Made by a program: the position numbers and the translations under genes. From contig JAUZQJ010000137.1 of assembly GCA_030951045.1 (NCBI GenBank), positions 1 through 43,378 of the forward strand: DNA of 43,378 bases, in the 5' to 3' direction. Shown piece after piece: positions 31,411 through 41,247 of the stretch (the stretch's first letter is position 1; every line of letters starts with the position of its first letter). The DNA is from Mariprofundus sp. (lineage in GTDB: Bacteria > Pseudomonadota > Zetaproteobacteria > Mariprofundales > Mariprofundaceae). Below the pieces are notes generated by a model. It worked only from the letters and a program-made list of their open reading frames with translations. It was not told the origin of the DNA and did not search any database.

Positions 31411-33162
31411 ATGCCTGACCGCAGGATTGATGCCATTGGCAAAACCGATGCGACTGCATGGAACTCCACGCAGTTGCCCAAAGGCTCTCCCAATATGGTA
31501 AGGGTGCTTTCCGGGGTATTATCGAACGCATCAACTGGCTCGGTCATGCATGCCATGGTTCAAAAAGCAGCCAATGATGCATTTAAAATAACATTAAATG
31601 GTGAACCTTTTGTCATCAAAGGACTACCCGCCTCACTGGCTGGAAAAGAAGTTGCATTTATTGTTCAAAAATCATCCACACTGCCCAATGCAAAGGCTGA
31701 ACTGTTCTGGGTTGGTGCCAGCCAAACAGGCGCCTTAGGAAAACAAACGCAAGGTGCCCAAACGGCAACGAGCGGCCAACAGAGCCAGGGGCTGGCTGCA
31801 AACTCAAAACACGCCAATATACTTTCAACGCTTCCAACTGGTGTGAAAACGAACCAAACCCTATCCGGTCAGATCGCTTCTATTCATGGCAAACAGATGA
31901 GCATCACTATCATGGTTCCCGATGGCAAAGGCCAAAGCACCCCACACATCATCCAAACGACAACTATTGCTGGCCTGAAAGAGGGGCAACAGATAGCAGC
32001 CAGGGTAGTTATGGGGTCCAACAACAAGTCGATGCTGGAAATATTGCCCCAACAGAATACAAATCAAGTAAGCGGTAAACAGGCCACCCCAGTCAACAAG
32101 ATGGCTCACTTCACACTCGCAGCCGGCGACCGTGCTGCCGCATTCGTGCAACAACGTTTGGACAATGGCAATGTGCAGCTCAACATTCAGGGGAAAATCG
32201 TTGAAACAGCCGCTCCCGCCAACGTGCAAAAAGGTGACGTGCTGATGCTTAAAATGAATAAACCACCTTCAGATTTTCAACTCCTGTCCATTCATAAAAA
32301 TGCCGCTGCAAAAGCGCTCGGCACACTCAAAGCCAATCTTGTCGGCAACACGCAATCGATGGCACAACACATCACCAATATACGCAATATCATACCGAAT
32401 ATACCGGTCAATGAAGCAACCCCAATGAGTCCACTGCCTCTGTTGGAGTCGTCTCTCAAAACCCATGAAATATCATCATCGCAACCACTGACTGGAGATC
32501 GTTTAATGCAGATGATGCGCAATGCAGGCTCAGGTCTGGAAGCCAAACTGCTCCAACTGTCGCAAAATCCGGCTTTAAGCCCTGCCATGCAACAGGATCT
32601 GAAATCCATCATGTTACAGATCGCCAATCAACAAGGTGGCAACACTCACCAAAATGAGCTTGTCAGAGCGATCTCGGAGCTTGCTCAGCAGAGTGTATCC
32701 CGCATCGAAACTACACAGGCATTGAATGTCCTGGCCCAAGTGCAAGGTGAACCGACACGTATCGAGCTACCCATGCTGGTCAATCAGCAGATGGTGAATG
32801 TCCAACTTTCCATGCAACAACAATCATCGTACGAACAGAACAGTTCCGAAGAAAATGGCAGTGCGAACCAATCCTTTAATGTACTGTTTTCTTTAGAATT
32901 AAGTCAACTCGGCAATATTCGCGTTGATGCCAATATTTCTGATAACACCGTGCATGCCCGCATCTATAACGATAACAGCACATGCAGTCGTTTTTTGTTA
33001 GATAACATCCAGCGTTTGGAAGAACGACTGCATCAGTTGGGTTTTGAAAAGGTCTATCTGGTGGCCTCACAACAGCAACCCAGTGTCGAAAAACAACGCT
33101 CCTTTGATCAACTTACGCAAATGCTTCCCGCATCACTGAATCTGCTGGATATCCGCATATGA
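31411..33162 (+). CDS. FliK-like flagellar hook-length control protein
   Basis: A 583-residue protein. The long N-terminal part is rich in Gln, Ser and Asn, with repeated short hydrophilic segments and no membrane helix, fitting a secreted ruler. The last 110 residues match the Flg_hook domain (FSLELSQLGNIRVDANISD, then NIQRLEERLHQLGFE). FliK measures hook length and triggers the FlhB substrate switch. Its stop codon overlaps the next gene, which encodes a FlhB-like C-terminal domain, the natural partner. No hook or basal-body genes lie here, so this may be a secondary pair rather than the main fliK. Confidence 0.78.
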   Translation: MPDRRIDAIGKTDATAWNSTQLPKGSPNMVRVLSGVLSNASTGSVMHAMVQKAANDAFKITLNGEPFVIKGLPASLAGKEVAFIVQKSSTLPNAKAELFWVGASQTGALGKQTQGAQTATSGQQSQGLAANSKHANILSTLPTGVKTNQTLSGQIASIHGKQMSITIMVPDGKGQSTPHIIQTTTIAGLKEGQQIAARVVMGSNNKSMLEILPQQNTNQVSGKQATPVNKMAHFTLAAGDRAAAFVQQRLDNGNVQLNIQGKIVETAAPANVQKGDVLMLKMNKPPSDFQLLSIHKNAAAKALGTLKANLVGNTQSMAQHITNIRNIIPNIPVNEATPMSPLPLLESSLKTHEISSSQPLTGDRLMQMMRNAGSGLEAKLLQLSQNPALSPAMQQDLKSIMLQIANQQGGNTHQNELVRAISELAQQSVSRIETTQALNVLAQVQGEPTRIELPMLVNQQMVNVQLSMQQQSSYEQNSSEENGSANQSFNVLFSLELSQLGNIRVDANISDNTVHARIYNDNSTCSRFLLDNIQRLEERLHQLGFEKVYLVASQQQPSVEKQRSFDQLTQMLPASLNLLDIRI

Positions 33163-33437
33163 AAAAGAATATGGCCATCGCCCTACAATGGGATCCACAT
33201 CTGGATTTAGCGCCTGAATTAAGTGCCAAAGGCAGTGGCATATTGGCCGATGAGATCATCCGCATCGCCAAAGAAAACAATATCCCCATCCGTGAAGACA
33301 GTGATCTGGTACAAATCTTTTCACTGCTAGATATCGGTGATGCTATTCCTCCCGAAGTACACACCGCCATCGCAGAAATTCTCGCCTTTATCTACTGGAG
33401 CAATCAACAATACACTGAAATATTTGATAAAGACTAA
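33159..33437 (+). CDS. Stand-alone FlhB C-terminal domain protein (FlhX type)
   Basis: A 92-residue protein matching the part of FlhB after its autocleavage site (FlhB-CC). Conserved elements are VALxYxP-like AIALQWDP, then APELSAKGSG, ADEIIRIAKENNIPI, LLDIGDAIPPE and the final AEILAFIY. The NPTH cleavage motif and the membrane part are absent, as in the FlhX proteins known from Helicobacter, where FlhX can replace the FlhB cytoplasmic half. ATGA overlap with the fliK-like gene couples the two. Confidence 0.85.
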   Translation: MKKNMAIALQWDPHLDLAPELSAKGSGILADEIIRIAKENNIPIREDSDLVQIFSLLDIGDAIPPEVHTAIAEILAFIYWSNQQYTEIFDKD

Positions 33438-33439
33438 GC

Positions 33440-33548
33440 TTCACCGCAAAGGACGCAAAATTTTATTGTTTGGTTTTACTCTGCGTAACTCTGCGTACTG
33501 AAGCTAAATTGCGTAGCAAGAGAGACTCCCCCGGGGGATTGCGGTGAA
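33440..33548. repeat. Inverted-repeat-bounded intergenic repeat element, copy A
   Basis: Perfect 10-bp ends TTCACCGCAA (33440-33449) and TTGCGGTGAA (33539-33548) bound a 109-bp segment between two converging genes. Inside are CTCTGCGTAACTCTGCGTAC (33479-33498) and a block (33491-33547) that resembles 41580-41636. It looks like a diverged miniature repeat with no coding potential. Confidence 0.65.
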
Positions 33549-33557
33549 CGTTAATGA

Positions 33558-34325
33558 TTATTCCTTTGCTGTGGCAATCCTGCGCAAAGCAGGCACATCA
33601 AGCCCTGCTTCATCAGCAATAGCCAAAGCACGTTCCAATCGGGCTGGTGCTGAGCGGCCCATGCAGCCATGTTCGGGGTCACCATCAAAGGCATTCAACA
33701 TACCTTCGATCAAAGCAGTGCGATCCACTTCTTCACCGATCAAATATTCCTGAATATCCAGCACATCACCTGCCACTTCACAAGCCAGCTCATGATGCTC
33801 CAACCACAGTTCGCGCACATTTCCACCAGCCTCAAGGCCAGCTATATTGGTGGTTAAGATATAAAGATTTTTTAATACCAGTTCGAATAACAGCGCTGCT
33901 TCACCATCAACAGTGACCACAGGAATATTCAGCGTAGCAAGTGCCTCCTGCAACAGCTTCGCAGACGCACCATAGGCAGGCGACTCAATTACCACTTTCG
34001 AATCCATGCCTTTTTTCTTCTCAAACCAGACCGAGATAACGGTTGGATCTGTTAAACCGTGCTGAGCCCAGTCACGTGGTAACAACTCATTCTGCAATAG
34101 CACCAATCGATCACACCAAGTATCAGGTAGCTTGCTCAGGGTGGCATGCAGATCCTTTTCAGCTACGGCGACGATCACCATTTCAGGTTCACTCTCGTCC
34201 GATGCAACTATTGCCATATCCATATCGCGCGTCACGGGCACCACCGGATAGCCGAGTTTCATCATTCCGCGTGCAAATACCGAACCTATTTCCCCCATAC
34301 CAATTACTACTACTGGTTTATTCAT
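33558..34325 (-). CDS. Rossmann-fold NAD(P)-binding protein of unknown substrate
   Basis: About 255 residues from the ATG at 34325, preceded by AGGAGA. The N-terminal VVVIGMGEIGSVFARG holds the dinucleotide-binding glycines; the later LLQNELLPRDWAQHG and LFELVLKNLYILTTN segments recall ketopantoate or acetohydroxy-acid reductases but without their catalytic signatures. The C-terminal domain is helical (VAGDVLDIQEYLIGEEVDRTAL). Substrate is unknown. It stands alone on the minus strand, convergent with the flhX-like gene. Confidence 0.75.
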   Translation of the reverse strand: MNKPVVVIGMGEIGSVFARGMMKLGYPVVPVTRDMDMAIVASDESEPEMVIVAVAEKDLHATLSKLPDTWCDRLVLLQNELLPRDWAQHGLTDPTVISVWFEKKKGMDSKVVIESPAYGASAKLLQEALATLNIPVVTVDGEAALLFELVLKNLYILTTNIAGLEAGGNVRELWLEHHELACEVAGDVLDIQEYLIGEEVDRTALIEGMLNAFDGDPEHGCMGRSAPARLERALAIADEAGLDVPALRRIATAKE

Positions 34326-34481
34326 CACTTTCTCCTGCTCCACTATCAACAGATTCGCAGCTCAGATAGACCGCTCGCAAACTCAATCGAAACCATACGG
34401 ATTGCCTTACAAGGTTTCACCCCTTTATTCATTGCGTCCTTTCATTTCAACGCCCGGGCTTATCAAAATTATTTTTCAACA

Positions 34482-34510
34482 TTGATCATTTCTCCAATGG
34501 TTACTATGCT
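34482..34510 (+). promoter_or_regulatory. Weak sigma-70 promoter candidate before the TPR lipoprotein
   Basis: TTGATC (34482-34487), a 17-bp spacer and TATGCT (34505-34510) lie 86 nt before the ATG. Spacing is ideal but only three to four bases match at each box, so this could be chance. Confidence 0.3.
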
Positions 34511-34596
34511 CAATGGAATAAAGTTATCAGCGACTGGGTGCAAACGTGATTCAACAGACCCAACCCTGACATGCTACACCTGACCTGGAGATGCTT

Positions 34597-35319
34597 ATGA
34601 AACGTTATCTATCCATTGTGGCCATTGGCTTGCTCGCAAGCTGTGCCACCCCTTATCAGGAGCGCTCCGCAACACAGGGCGCCACAGTCGGTGCAGTCGC
34701 CGGTGCTGTCATCGGAGCCCAGAGCGATCAGTTTGTTGAAGGCGCCATTATTGGCGGTGTACTGGGTGGGCTGGTCGGCGCAATGCTGGCAGATGATCGT
34801 GATGACCGGATCCATGAATCTGCTCCGCGCTATCACCGTAGCAGTTGCAGTCGTGGTGACATTTACTTCCAGCGAGCCCGCCATCAACGAAGGTTGGATC
34901 GCCGCATCACGCTAATGCGTCAGGGGATTGCTTATTGCCCCAACAATCCAGCTGCACACAATGATCTGGGCGTAGCCCTGATGCTCTGGGGCAACAACAA
35001 TGGTGCCCGCATGCATTTCCAACAGGCACTCAGATTCGATTCGCAATACTATCCTGCCCGCCATAATTTGCAGCGCATGCGCCGTTATCACGCACCGGCA
35101 CGTTACCAGCAACCAGATATGAGACCGGCGCAGAGAGAGCGGATCGAAGAACGGCACGAACGGCGGAGAGATGATCGTCAAAGCTACGACTATCGCCAGC
35201 AAAAACAGGACGCCGAACGAAACCACAGCTACACACGGCCGCAATCGAATCGCTACCGCCAGAACAAGAACTACCGTCAGGATGAAGAGGAGGATGACCA
35301 TGATCGCCATGACGACTGA
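34597..35319 (+). CDS. Glycine-zipper and TPR lipoprotein
   Basis: A 240-residue protein; the ATG at 34597 has GGAG upstream at 6 nt. The signal ends at LLASC (Cys16), a clear lipobox. Residues 27-65 are a glycine-zipper (GAVAGAVIGAQ, GGVLGGLVGAM) as in outer-membrane lipoproteins. A TPR-like repeat follows (about 85-145, PNNPAAHNDLGVALM). The last 90 residues are Arg-, Asp- and Gln-rich with an acidic end, probably disordered. Role unknown; outer-membrane scaffold is a fair guess. Confidence 0.82.
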   Translation: MKRYLSIVAIGLLASCATPYQERSATQGATVGAVAGAVIGAQSDQFVEGAIIGGVLGGLVGAMLADDRDDRIHESAPRYHRSSCSRGDIYFQRARHQRRLDRRITLMRQGIAYCPNNPAAHNDLGVALMLWGNNNGARMHFQQALRFDSQYYPARHNLQRMRRYHAPARYQQPDMRPAQRERIEERHERRRDDRQSYDYRQQKQDAERNHSYTRPQSNRYRQNKNYRQDEEEDDHDRHDD

Positions 35320-35378
35320 TAGCGAATATTTGTTTGGTTAAAACAAGTCCATAAACCTTGGTCAGAGGGCGGTATCTA

Positions 35379-35921
35379 TCAAAACAACAGTATTTTAAAT
35401 CCAATCAAGATCAGCACAACACCACCAAACAGTTCAGCTCTGCTCTCAAGCCAAGTGCCGCTGCGAAACCCGATAAACACACCCAACGCACTGAATATGA
35501 ACGTAATAATACCTATTAAAAAACAGGCCAAAAAAGGATCTACAGGCAGTAAAGTTAGTGAGAAACCAGCCGCCATCGCATCGATACTGGTGGCAACCGC
35601 CAGCATCAGCATCACTTTGTGGGTGATGCGTCTTATCTCTTCTTCAACCCCTTCACCAAAGGATTCCCAGATCATCTTGCCGCCAGTCAAGACAAGCAAA
35701 GCAAACGCAATCCAGGGTGCATAATCTTCAACCCAGCCCAACACACCATGCCCGGCCATATAACCGATCAATGGCATCAAGCCCTGAAACAAACCGAACC
35801 AGACGCCCGCCATCAGAGCAAGTGCCGTGCGTTTCTCTCTGTCCGATTTGGAGCCCAGTCCAATAGATACAGCAAATGCGTCCATGGCCAGCGCCACAGA
35901 GAGCACAATCACTTCCAGCAT
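35379..35921 (-). CDS. mntP: Putative manganese efflux pump MntP
   Basis: A 180-residue six-helix membrane protein. Membrane aspartates sit in [10 protein letters not shown] and [10 protein letters not shown], the two mirrored metal-site motifs of MntP. The start at 35921 (TAAAATG, 1 nt after the stop codon of the flavoprotein gene) is chosen; an upstream start would overlap it. Being last in a redox operon it is probably expressed by read-through, and no Mn riboswitch is apparent. Linkage of Mn export to a flavin/Fe-S operon is unusual. Confidence 0.92.
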   Translation of the reverse strand: MLEVIVLSVALAMDAFAVSIGLGSKSDREKRTALALMAGVWFGLFQGLMPLIGYMAGHGVLGWVEDYAPWIAFALLVLTGGKMIWESFGEGVEEEIRRITHKVMLMLAVATSIDAMAAGFSLTLLPVDPFLACFLIGIITFIFSALGVFIGFRSGTWLESRAELFGGVVLILIGFKILLF

Positions 35922-35922
35922 T

Positions 35923-37137
35923 TTATAACCAGTTCTTTTGGGAATAATCTCCACGCATCAGACGCTGCATACTGATTGCTGCAATCTGTCGCCCCCACTT
36001 GAACTCTTTATACAGCTTGAGAAATGACCAGATATCCTTCATCACCTTGATGCGGTCAGCCATTGGCAGCGCCATCAAAGCTTTAGGAAAATCAGCTTCA
36101 TGTGGTTTATCAAACGCAATCTTCAAGGGATTCCACTGATCTGTTGTGCGGCGTACTTCCGAAGCAACGTTCTGCCTGTAAATATCCTGCACAGGCTTGT
36201 TTCTGAGCATGGCATCCACCACAGACTCGCCTGCAATCGCACCTGAATGCAGGGCGCAACTCATGCCCTCACCAATCATATTAAGGAAGCCTGTCGCCTG
36301 CCCGGTGATCAGCACACGCCCTTTACCAAACACATATCGATTGATTAAGGACGGGCCAAAATTTTCTGAACAGCCTTCATGGTCATCATCGGCTGGTTTC
36401 AGCCGTACACCATGTTTCTCTTCAAAGTATTTGGCCACATACAGATGCCTGTCGTGAAACTTATCACCGATTTTATAACCGACCCCAACGATCTGACGCC
36501 CGTCACGGGCATGACTCCAGGTATAATGACCCAGATCAGGATGAAACCAGAAATGGAAATAAGCCTCATCCAGTGGGCAATCGATGATCTCATGGAACTT
36601 CTGGCCAACGAAGAACATTGGAATCTGTTTATGATAACCCGGGTAGAGCGAGCGCAGCACTGGTGACACAGGCCCATCAGCCCCAATCAAATAACGTGCT
36701 TTTAGCGTAAACGCCTCACCGCCTCGTTTCCGCGCCGTTACCATCACATGATCATCATTCTGCTGTTGCGACAAAAAGGAGGTGTCATCCATCACTTCAG
36801 CACCACTCTGCTCAATCGCCCAGTGATCTGAATATTTACGATGCAGATGCGGTGTAGGGCCACCAAAGAAATCCATCGGCATCTCAACTCTGCTGGGAAA
36901 ATGAAAAGTAACACCCTTACACGAGGTCGGTTCATGCAATATTTTGCGCGGTAGAGGGCCAAAATTTTCTAACAAAAAACGATGGCCGCGAGGGGAGAGA
37001 ATACCGCTACAGATCTTGTGGCGTGGCAACTGCTGTTTTTCCACAATCACTGTCTCCAAACCCGCATCTACCAGACGCTTGGCCGCTGCCGCTGCTGCAA
37101 GGCTTGCTCCAACAATTACCACATCCACACTACGCAT
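35923..37137 (-). CDS. Geranylgeranyl-reductase-like FAD flavoprotein
   Basis: About 404 residues from the ATG at 37137 (AGGAG 11 nt upstream; a GTG at 37149 is less likely). The N-terminal Rossmann motif reads GASLAAAAA in place of GAGPAG, so the classic GxGxxG glycines are partly lost. Still visible are [19 protein letters not shown] and the C-terminal FAD motif [18 protein letters not shown] of the geranylgeranyl reductase/FixC group. It may reduce isoprenoid or lipid double bonds using electrons from the ferredoxin-like protein encoded just before it. Confidence 0.78.
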   Translation of the reverse strand: MRSVDVVIVGASLAAAAAAKRLVDAGLETVIVEKQQLPRHKICSGILSPRGHRFLLENFGPLPRKILHEPTSCKGVTFHFPSRVEMPMDFFGGPTPHLHRKYSDHWAIEQSGAEVMDDTSFLSQQQNDDHVMVTARKRGGEAFTLKARYLIGADGPVSPVLRSLYPGYHKQIPMFFVGQKFHEIIDCPLDEAYFHFWFHPDLGHYTWSHARDGRQIVGVGYKIGDKFHDRHLYVAKYFEEKHGVRLKPADDDHEGCSENFGPSLINRYVFGKGRVLITGQATGFLNMIGEGMSCALHSGAIAGESVVDAMLRNKPVQDIYRQNVASEVRRTTDQWNPLKIAFDKPHEADFPKALMALPMADRIKVMKDIWSFLKLYKEFKWGRQIAAISMQRLMRGDYSQKNWL

Positions 37138-37777
37138 CTTTTTTCTCACTCCTGATTAAATCGCTCAGACAGATTACCGGTTTACCGCTCAGTTGCGCCA
37201 GCATCACCTGATCTTCCGAATTTTCAACAATAACACGCTCAAAACTACGCCCCTGCATCAGCCACTGGATCTGCGATGTCACATCAAACATCCCACCCGC
37301 ATCAGCCCTGCTACCAACACCTGTTGCTATCGCCATGCGATTCAGATCCAAATTCATCTGGCATCCGGTAGACTTTCTCAACGCATCATAATGGGCTAAG
37401 CGCTGGACATAGTGCGCATGAAAAGAAAGCGCATCAATAATGAACAGATCATCTGCTGTGAGATGCATGTGCAGACGCGCATCGCAGCCCCCCATGTCAA
37501 CGTGAGCAGGCTCAACCTCAGATTCAGGTTCGCATGTTGATGCTGATCGCAATGAGGAAATCATCGCACTCAAATCAATCTGTTCAGGGCAAAGCAGATC
37601 ACAAGCACCACAATCGATGCAGGTAGACACCTCTTCTGCAATGTCCTCAGCAATTGCGCCATGTTGCAACGCTTTGGCAATGCCCTGTGGGCTAAATCGC
37701 ACATCGCGTTTCTGTAGCCACATCGGACAGGAGAGCAGACATAACGCACAACCATGACAATCAGAGTAAGAGGCCAT
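37130..37777 (-). CDS. Ferredoxin-like protein with two [4Fe-4S] motifs
   Basis: A 215-residue protein. Two cluster motifs, CHGCALCLLSCP (7-18) and CIDCGACDLLCP (53-64), make an N-terminal ferredoxin domain like the iron-sulfur subunits of glycolate oxidase or GlpC. The C-terminal 140 residues are not a GlpC-type CCG domain; no CCG repeats are seen and I cannot name it. It lies between the FAD-linked oxidase (1-nt overlap, TAATG) and the reductase-like flavoprotein (8-nt overlap), suggesting it passes electrons between them. Confidence 0.85.
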   Translation of the reverse strand: MASYSDCHGCALCLLSCPMWLQKRDVRFSPQGIAKALQHGAIAEDIAEEVSTCIDCGACDLLCPEQIDLSAMISSLRSASTCEPESEVEPAHVDMGGCDARLHMHLTADDLFIIDALSFHAHYVQRLAHYDALRKSTGCQMNLDLNRMAIATGVGSRADAGGMFDVTSQIQWLMQGRSFERVIVENSEDQVMLAQLSGKPVICLSDLIRSEKKDA

Positions 37778-39366
37778 TAAAAGATGACATCCCTATTCAA
37801 AATCATGGCCGGATCAGCCTCTTTTTTGAGCGCCAGATGTTTCTCCACCACCGCATCACCAAGCGCTCTGCGAATGTACCCCTTCATCATGCCGCCAAAC
37901 CGGTAATAACTGGTCTCAAGCTCAACACCGACATCATAAATCTCATTCTTGAAGGATTGCAGTGTGTCACGACTATATGTCTGCCCCCCCTCATACATAG
38001 GCTCAAACTCACAGCCATAAGCAAAACCCTTGGCATCGGGGGGAATACTGGAAAGTTCATAATGCGCCTGATGATCATTCCGCAACTTAATGCCGACACA
38101 ATAGAGCGTGTAATAGGAAAAATATTTACGGCACACGGCATTGCCACGTTCAACCGCCTCCACAAATTTCTCCGCATTGGTAGCCAGATCCGGAATCACC
38201 ATATGGCGATCTCCCCAGTGCTTCCAAACCGCGCGCGAAAAGACCACCGTTCGATCATACATCTGACCATCATGCATATGGTGATCCGGTTGCAAATCAG
38301 GAAACAGCTCGCGTTTGCGCCGCAACAGAAACAGCGCCTCTCGCCACTTCCACGGCCGCCATGCAAAGGAGGCAGCCAACCTCAAGCCAAACATCAATTC
38401 ACCATAACCACGTAAGGCCGGTTTCATCTCCGCCAGAAATGCAGCTTCCCGCTCATCTGAATCGAATGCCACCAACAGCGTAATGGCTGAGTCCATCATG
38501 GTGAGAATGCCTGTATAATCACAGCTTTGAGATTGATCCAGCATCAGCAGATCTTCGACACAGGTGTGAAGGGATGAATAATAATAGTAGTGCATGCCTA
38601 AAGGGGTGTACGTTCGGATACTCAGCGTCGCTTCCGTGATAATGCCAAACTGTCCATAACCTAGAATAATGCGTTCAAAAAGCTCTGCATTTTCATTATC
38701 GGAACACTCAACAATCGCACCAGTGGGCGTTACCACCTGCAAAGAGATGGCCTGATCAGCACTGCAACCATGCTTGGCGGAGTTTACATCGATGCCACCC
38801 ACACCAAGCGTACCACCAACTGACGATGTGAGATTTAGAGGCGCAGAGAGATAATCCAGTCCATCACGGCGCAGCACTTCAGCCAGATGGTGCCAGAAAA
38901 TGCCAGCCTGCGTGCGTACAGTCAGGGCTAGTTTATCTATTTCCAACACACGGCTCATGCCTGTCATATCCAACAACAGACCGCCAAAAGCCACCGATTC
39001 ACCCTCGGTAGTCAATCCACCACCACGCACTGTCACAGGTACAGCAAACTGCTGGGCAGCTTTCATCAGCGCGGATATCTGTTCAGCAGATTTCGCCACC
39101 ACCACACCATGCGGCAGACCATACGCCAGCCCACCGGCATCAGTGACATAGGTTCCGATTGAGGCACGATGCTGGCGTACTTCAATCCCCTGCCCCGTAA
39201 GCTCTTGGACAAAGTCTGACCAGTGATCACCCTGCCAACGGCCGGGATTGGTCTGTTGACGCGGAATACCCATCAACGCATCGGGTGCTACCGGATCAGC
39301 AGGTAAACTGCTGATATTACGTTCAGAGCCACACGTTGTAGTAGACTGGGCCAATACATTCTCCAA
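37777..39366 (-). CDS. FAD-linked (PCMH/GlcD-type) oxidoreductase
   Basis: A 529-residue flavoprotein. The N-terminal 80 residues are variable; the FAD-binding PCMH domain (about 80-265) has VVVAKSAEQISALMKAA, VTVRGGGLTTEGES and SSVGGTLGVGG, and is followed by a substrate domain. It resembles plant-type cytokinin dehydrogenases and GlcD lactate/glycolate oxidases. It starts the operon. Its substrate is unknown, but it would feed electrons to the ferredoxin-like protein downstream. Confidence 0.85.
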   Translation of the reverse strand: MENVLAQSTTTCGSERNISSLPADPVAPDALMGIPRQQTNPGRWQGDHWSDFVQELTGQGIEVRQHRASIGTYVTDAGGLAYGLPHGVVVAKSAEQISALMKAAQQFAVPVTVRGGGLTTEGESVAFGGLLLDMTGMSRVLEIDKLALTVRTQAGIFWHHLAEVLRRDGLDYLSAPLNLTSSVGGTLGVGGIDVNSAKHGCSADQAISLQVVTPTGAIVECSDNENAELFERIILGYGQFGIITEATLSIRTYTPLGMHYYYYSSLHTCVEDLLMLDQSQSCDYTGILTMMDSAITLLVAFDSDEREAAFLAEMKPALRGYGELMFGLRLAASFAWRPWKWREALFLLRRKRELFPDLQPDHHMHDGQMYDRTVVFSRAVWKHWGDRHMVIPDLATNAEKFVEAVERGNAVCRKYFSYYTLYCVGIKLRNDHQAHYELSSIPPDAKGFAYGCEFEPMYEGGQTYSRDTLQSFKNEIYDVGVELETSYYRFGGMMKGYIRRALGDAVVEKHLALKKEADPAMILNRDVIF

Positions 39367-39388
39367 TTACAGTTACCATTCTTACAAA

Positions 39389-39579
39389 GTGTAACTATTC
39401 AGATTGCCTCTGGTTTTTCCGGAGACAAGGCAAAAAAGCGGAGCGTACTCGTGTACGCCATTCGGGGCATCCATGCCCCTCTCAAGCAATCTATCGGTTG
39501 TGCAAACAGCATTCTGCTTTTTTGTGAGCATTTTTGAACACAGCCACCGGGAAAACCAGAGATGAGCTGAAAGTTACAC
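39389..39579. repeat. Structured inverted-repeat element (MITE-like)
   Basis: Near-perfect arms of about 33 nt (39389-39422 and 39547-39579) enclose about 124 bp. The inner 15 bp CTCTGGTTTTTCCGG pairs with CCGGGAAAACCAGAG with one mismatch, and the outer GTGTAACT with AGTTACAC. Inside are further hairpins, GCGTAC/GTACGC and GGGGCAT/ATGCCCC, and CAAAAAAGC/GCTTTTTTG. The right end overlaps the ettA stop codon. Confidence 0.75.
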
Positions 39580-41247
39580 AACTAGTTTTTTGTATTTCAT
39601 GCGATGCGGTTGCGTTGCATCTTCACCCAAACGCTTCTTCTTGTCTGCTTCATACGCTTCAAAGTTACCTTCGAACCACTCCACATGACCTTCACCTTCA
39701 AAGGCCAGCATATGGGTAGCAACACGATCAAGGAACCAGCGATCATGCGAGATCACAATTGCACATCCGGCAAAATCGAGCAGCGCCTCTTCTAAAGCAC
39801 GCAGTGTTTCAACATCAAGGTCATTGGTCGGTTCATCGAGCAGCAACACATTGCCACCCTCTTTCAACATTTTAGCCAGATGCACACGGTTACGTTCGCC
39901 ACCGGATAGCATACTTACCTTCTTCTGCTGATCGCCACCTTTAAAGTTGAAACGACCACAATACGCGCGACTCTGAACTTCAACTTTGCCCAGATACATC
40001 GTGTCAGATCCACCGGAGATCTCTTCCCAAACGGTTTTCTTATCATCAAGTGCATCACGGGACTGATCGACATAAGAGACATTCACAGTCTCACCCTTAG
40101 TCAACGTACCTGAATCTGGTGTATCCTGGCCGGTTAACATACGGAACAGGGTTGTTTTCCCCGCACCATTGGCACCGATAATGCCGACAATACCACCACG
40201 TGGCAGACTGAAGTTAAGGTCTTCAACCAGCACTTTTTCACCAAAAGCCTTGTTCACTGCTTCAGCATCAAAAACAATATCTCCCAGACGCTCACCGGAT
40301 GGAATAAAGATCTGCTTGGTGGCGTTGCGCTCCTGCGCTTCACGCCCGGCCAGTTCATCAAAGGCTTTCAAACGTGCTTTTGATTTGGCATGACGCCCTT
40401 TGGTGCCGGCACGCACCCACTCCAACTCCTGCTTCATGGCTTTTTGACGTGATGATTCCTGCTTCTCTTCCACCGACAAGCGCTTCTCTTTCTGTTCCAA
40501 CCAGCCGCTATAGTTGCCTTCAAACGGAATGCCACGACCACGATCCAGTTCAAGAATCCAGCCTGCCACATTATCAAGGAAATAACGGTCATGGGTTACG
40601 GCAACAACCGTACCGGGATAGTCATGCAGAAAACGCTCCAGCCAGGCCACAGATTCAGCATCCAGATGGTTAGTCGGTTCATCCAACAGCAACATATCGG
40701 GGTTGGATAACAGCAGACGACAAAGTGCGACACGACGACGCTCACCACCGGAAAGCTTGCTTACATCGGCATCCCATTCCGGCAGACGTAGCGCATCTGC
40801 CGCCACATCCAGTTTGCGGTCCAGATTATGACCATCACCAGCTTCAATGAAATTTTCAAGCTTGGCCTGTTTGGCAGCAATCGCATCAAAATCAGCATCA
40901 GGTTCACCATACGCCGCATAGACTGCATCAAGTTCAGCCAACGCATCCTTCATCGGCTGCACCGCTTCTTCGACATTACCACGCACATCTTTTGTCTCAT
41001 CCAGATCAGGTTCCTGCGATAGATAACCGATACGAATGCCCGGAGCAGGCCTTGCTTCACCAAGAATTTCAGTGTCCAGACCTGCCATGATTTTCAGCAG
41101 TGTCGATTTACCTGAACCATTGAGTCCTAACACGCCAATCTTGGCACCCGGAAAAAATGAGAGATAAATATCTTTCAATATTTCCTTTTTATTGTCGACA
41201 ACTTTGCCTACGCCTTCCATTGAATAGATATACTGATAATCGGCCAT
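39574..41247 (-). CDS. ettA: Energy-dependent translational throttle protein EttA (ABC-F)
   Basis: A 557-residue soluble protein with two ABC domains, matching E. coli EttA (555). The ATG at 41247 has CAGGAG 6 nt upstream. First cassette: Walker [10 protein letters not shown], signature [11 protein letters not shown], Walker [12 protein letters not shown]. Second: [31 protein letters not shown]. The inter-cassette linker [19 protein letters not shown] is basic, as needed to reach the ribosomal exit-tRNA site. It gates early elongation according to ATP level. The 3' end runs into an inverted-repeat element. Confidence 0.96.
   Translation of the reverse strand: MADYQYIYSMEGVGKVVDNKKEILKDIYLSFFPGAKIGVLGLNGSGKSTLLKIMAGLDTEILGEARPAPGIRIGYLSQEPDLDETKDVRGNVEEAVQPMKDALAELDAVYAAYGEPDADFDAIAAKQAKLENFIEAGDGHNLDRKLDVAADALRLPEWDADVSKLSGGERRRVALCRLLLSNPDMLLLDEPTNHLDAESVAWLERFLHDYPGTVVAVTHDRYFLDNVAGWILELDRGRGIPFEGNYSGWLEQKEKRLSVEEKQESSRQKAMKQELEWVRAGTKGRHAKSKARLKAFDELAGREAQERNATKQIFIPSGERLGDIVFDAEAVNKAFGEKVLVEDLNFSLPRGGIVGIIGANGAGKTTLFRMLTGQDTPDSGTLTKGETVNVSYVDQSRDALDDKKTVWEEISGGSDTMYLGKVEVQSRAYCGRFNFKGGDQQKKVSMLSGGERNRVHLAKMLKEGGNVLLLDEPTNDLDVETLRALEEALLDFAGCAIVISHDRWFLDRVATHMLAFEGEGHVEWFEGNFEAYEADKKKRLGEDATQPHRMKYKKLVV

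Noticed and set aside
34043-34583. Plus-strand ORFs opposite the Rossmann-fold gene
   Set aside because: They are antisense shadows without ribosome sites or recognisable domains.
35320-35378. Mn-sensing riboswitch for mntP
   Set aside because: This gap is downstream of mntP; its 5' side directly follows another gene, leaving no leader.
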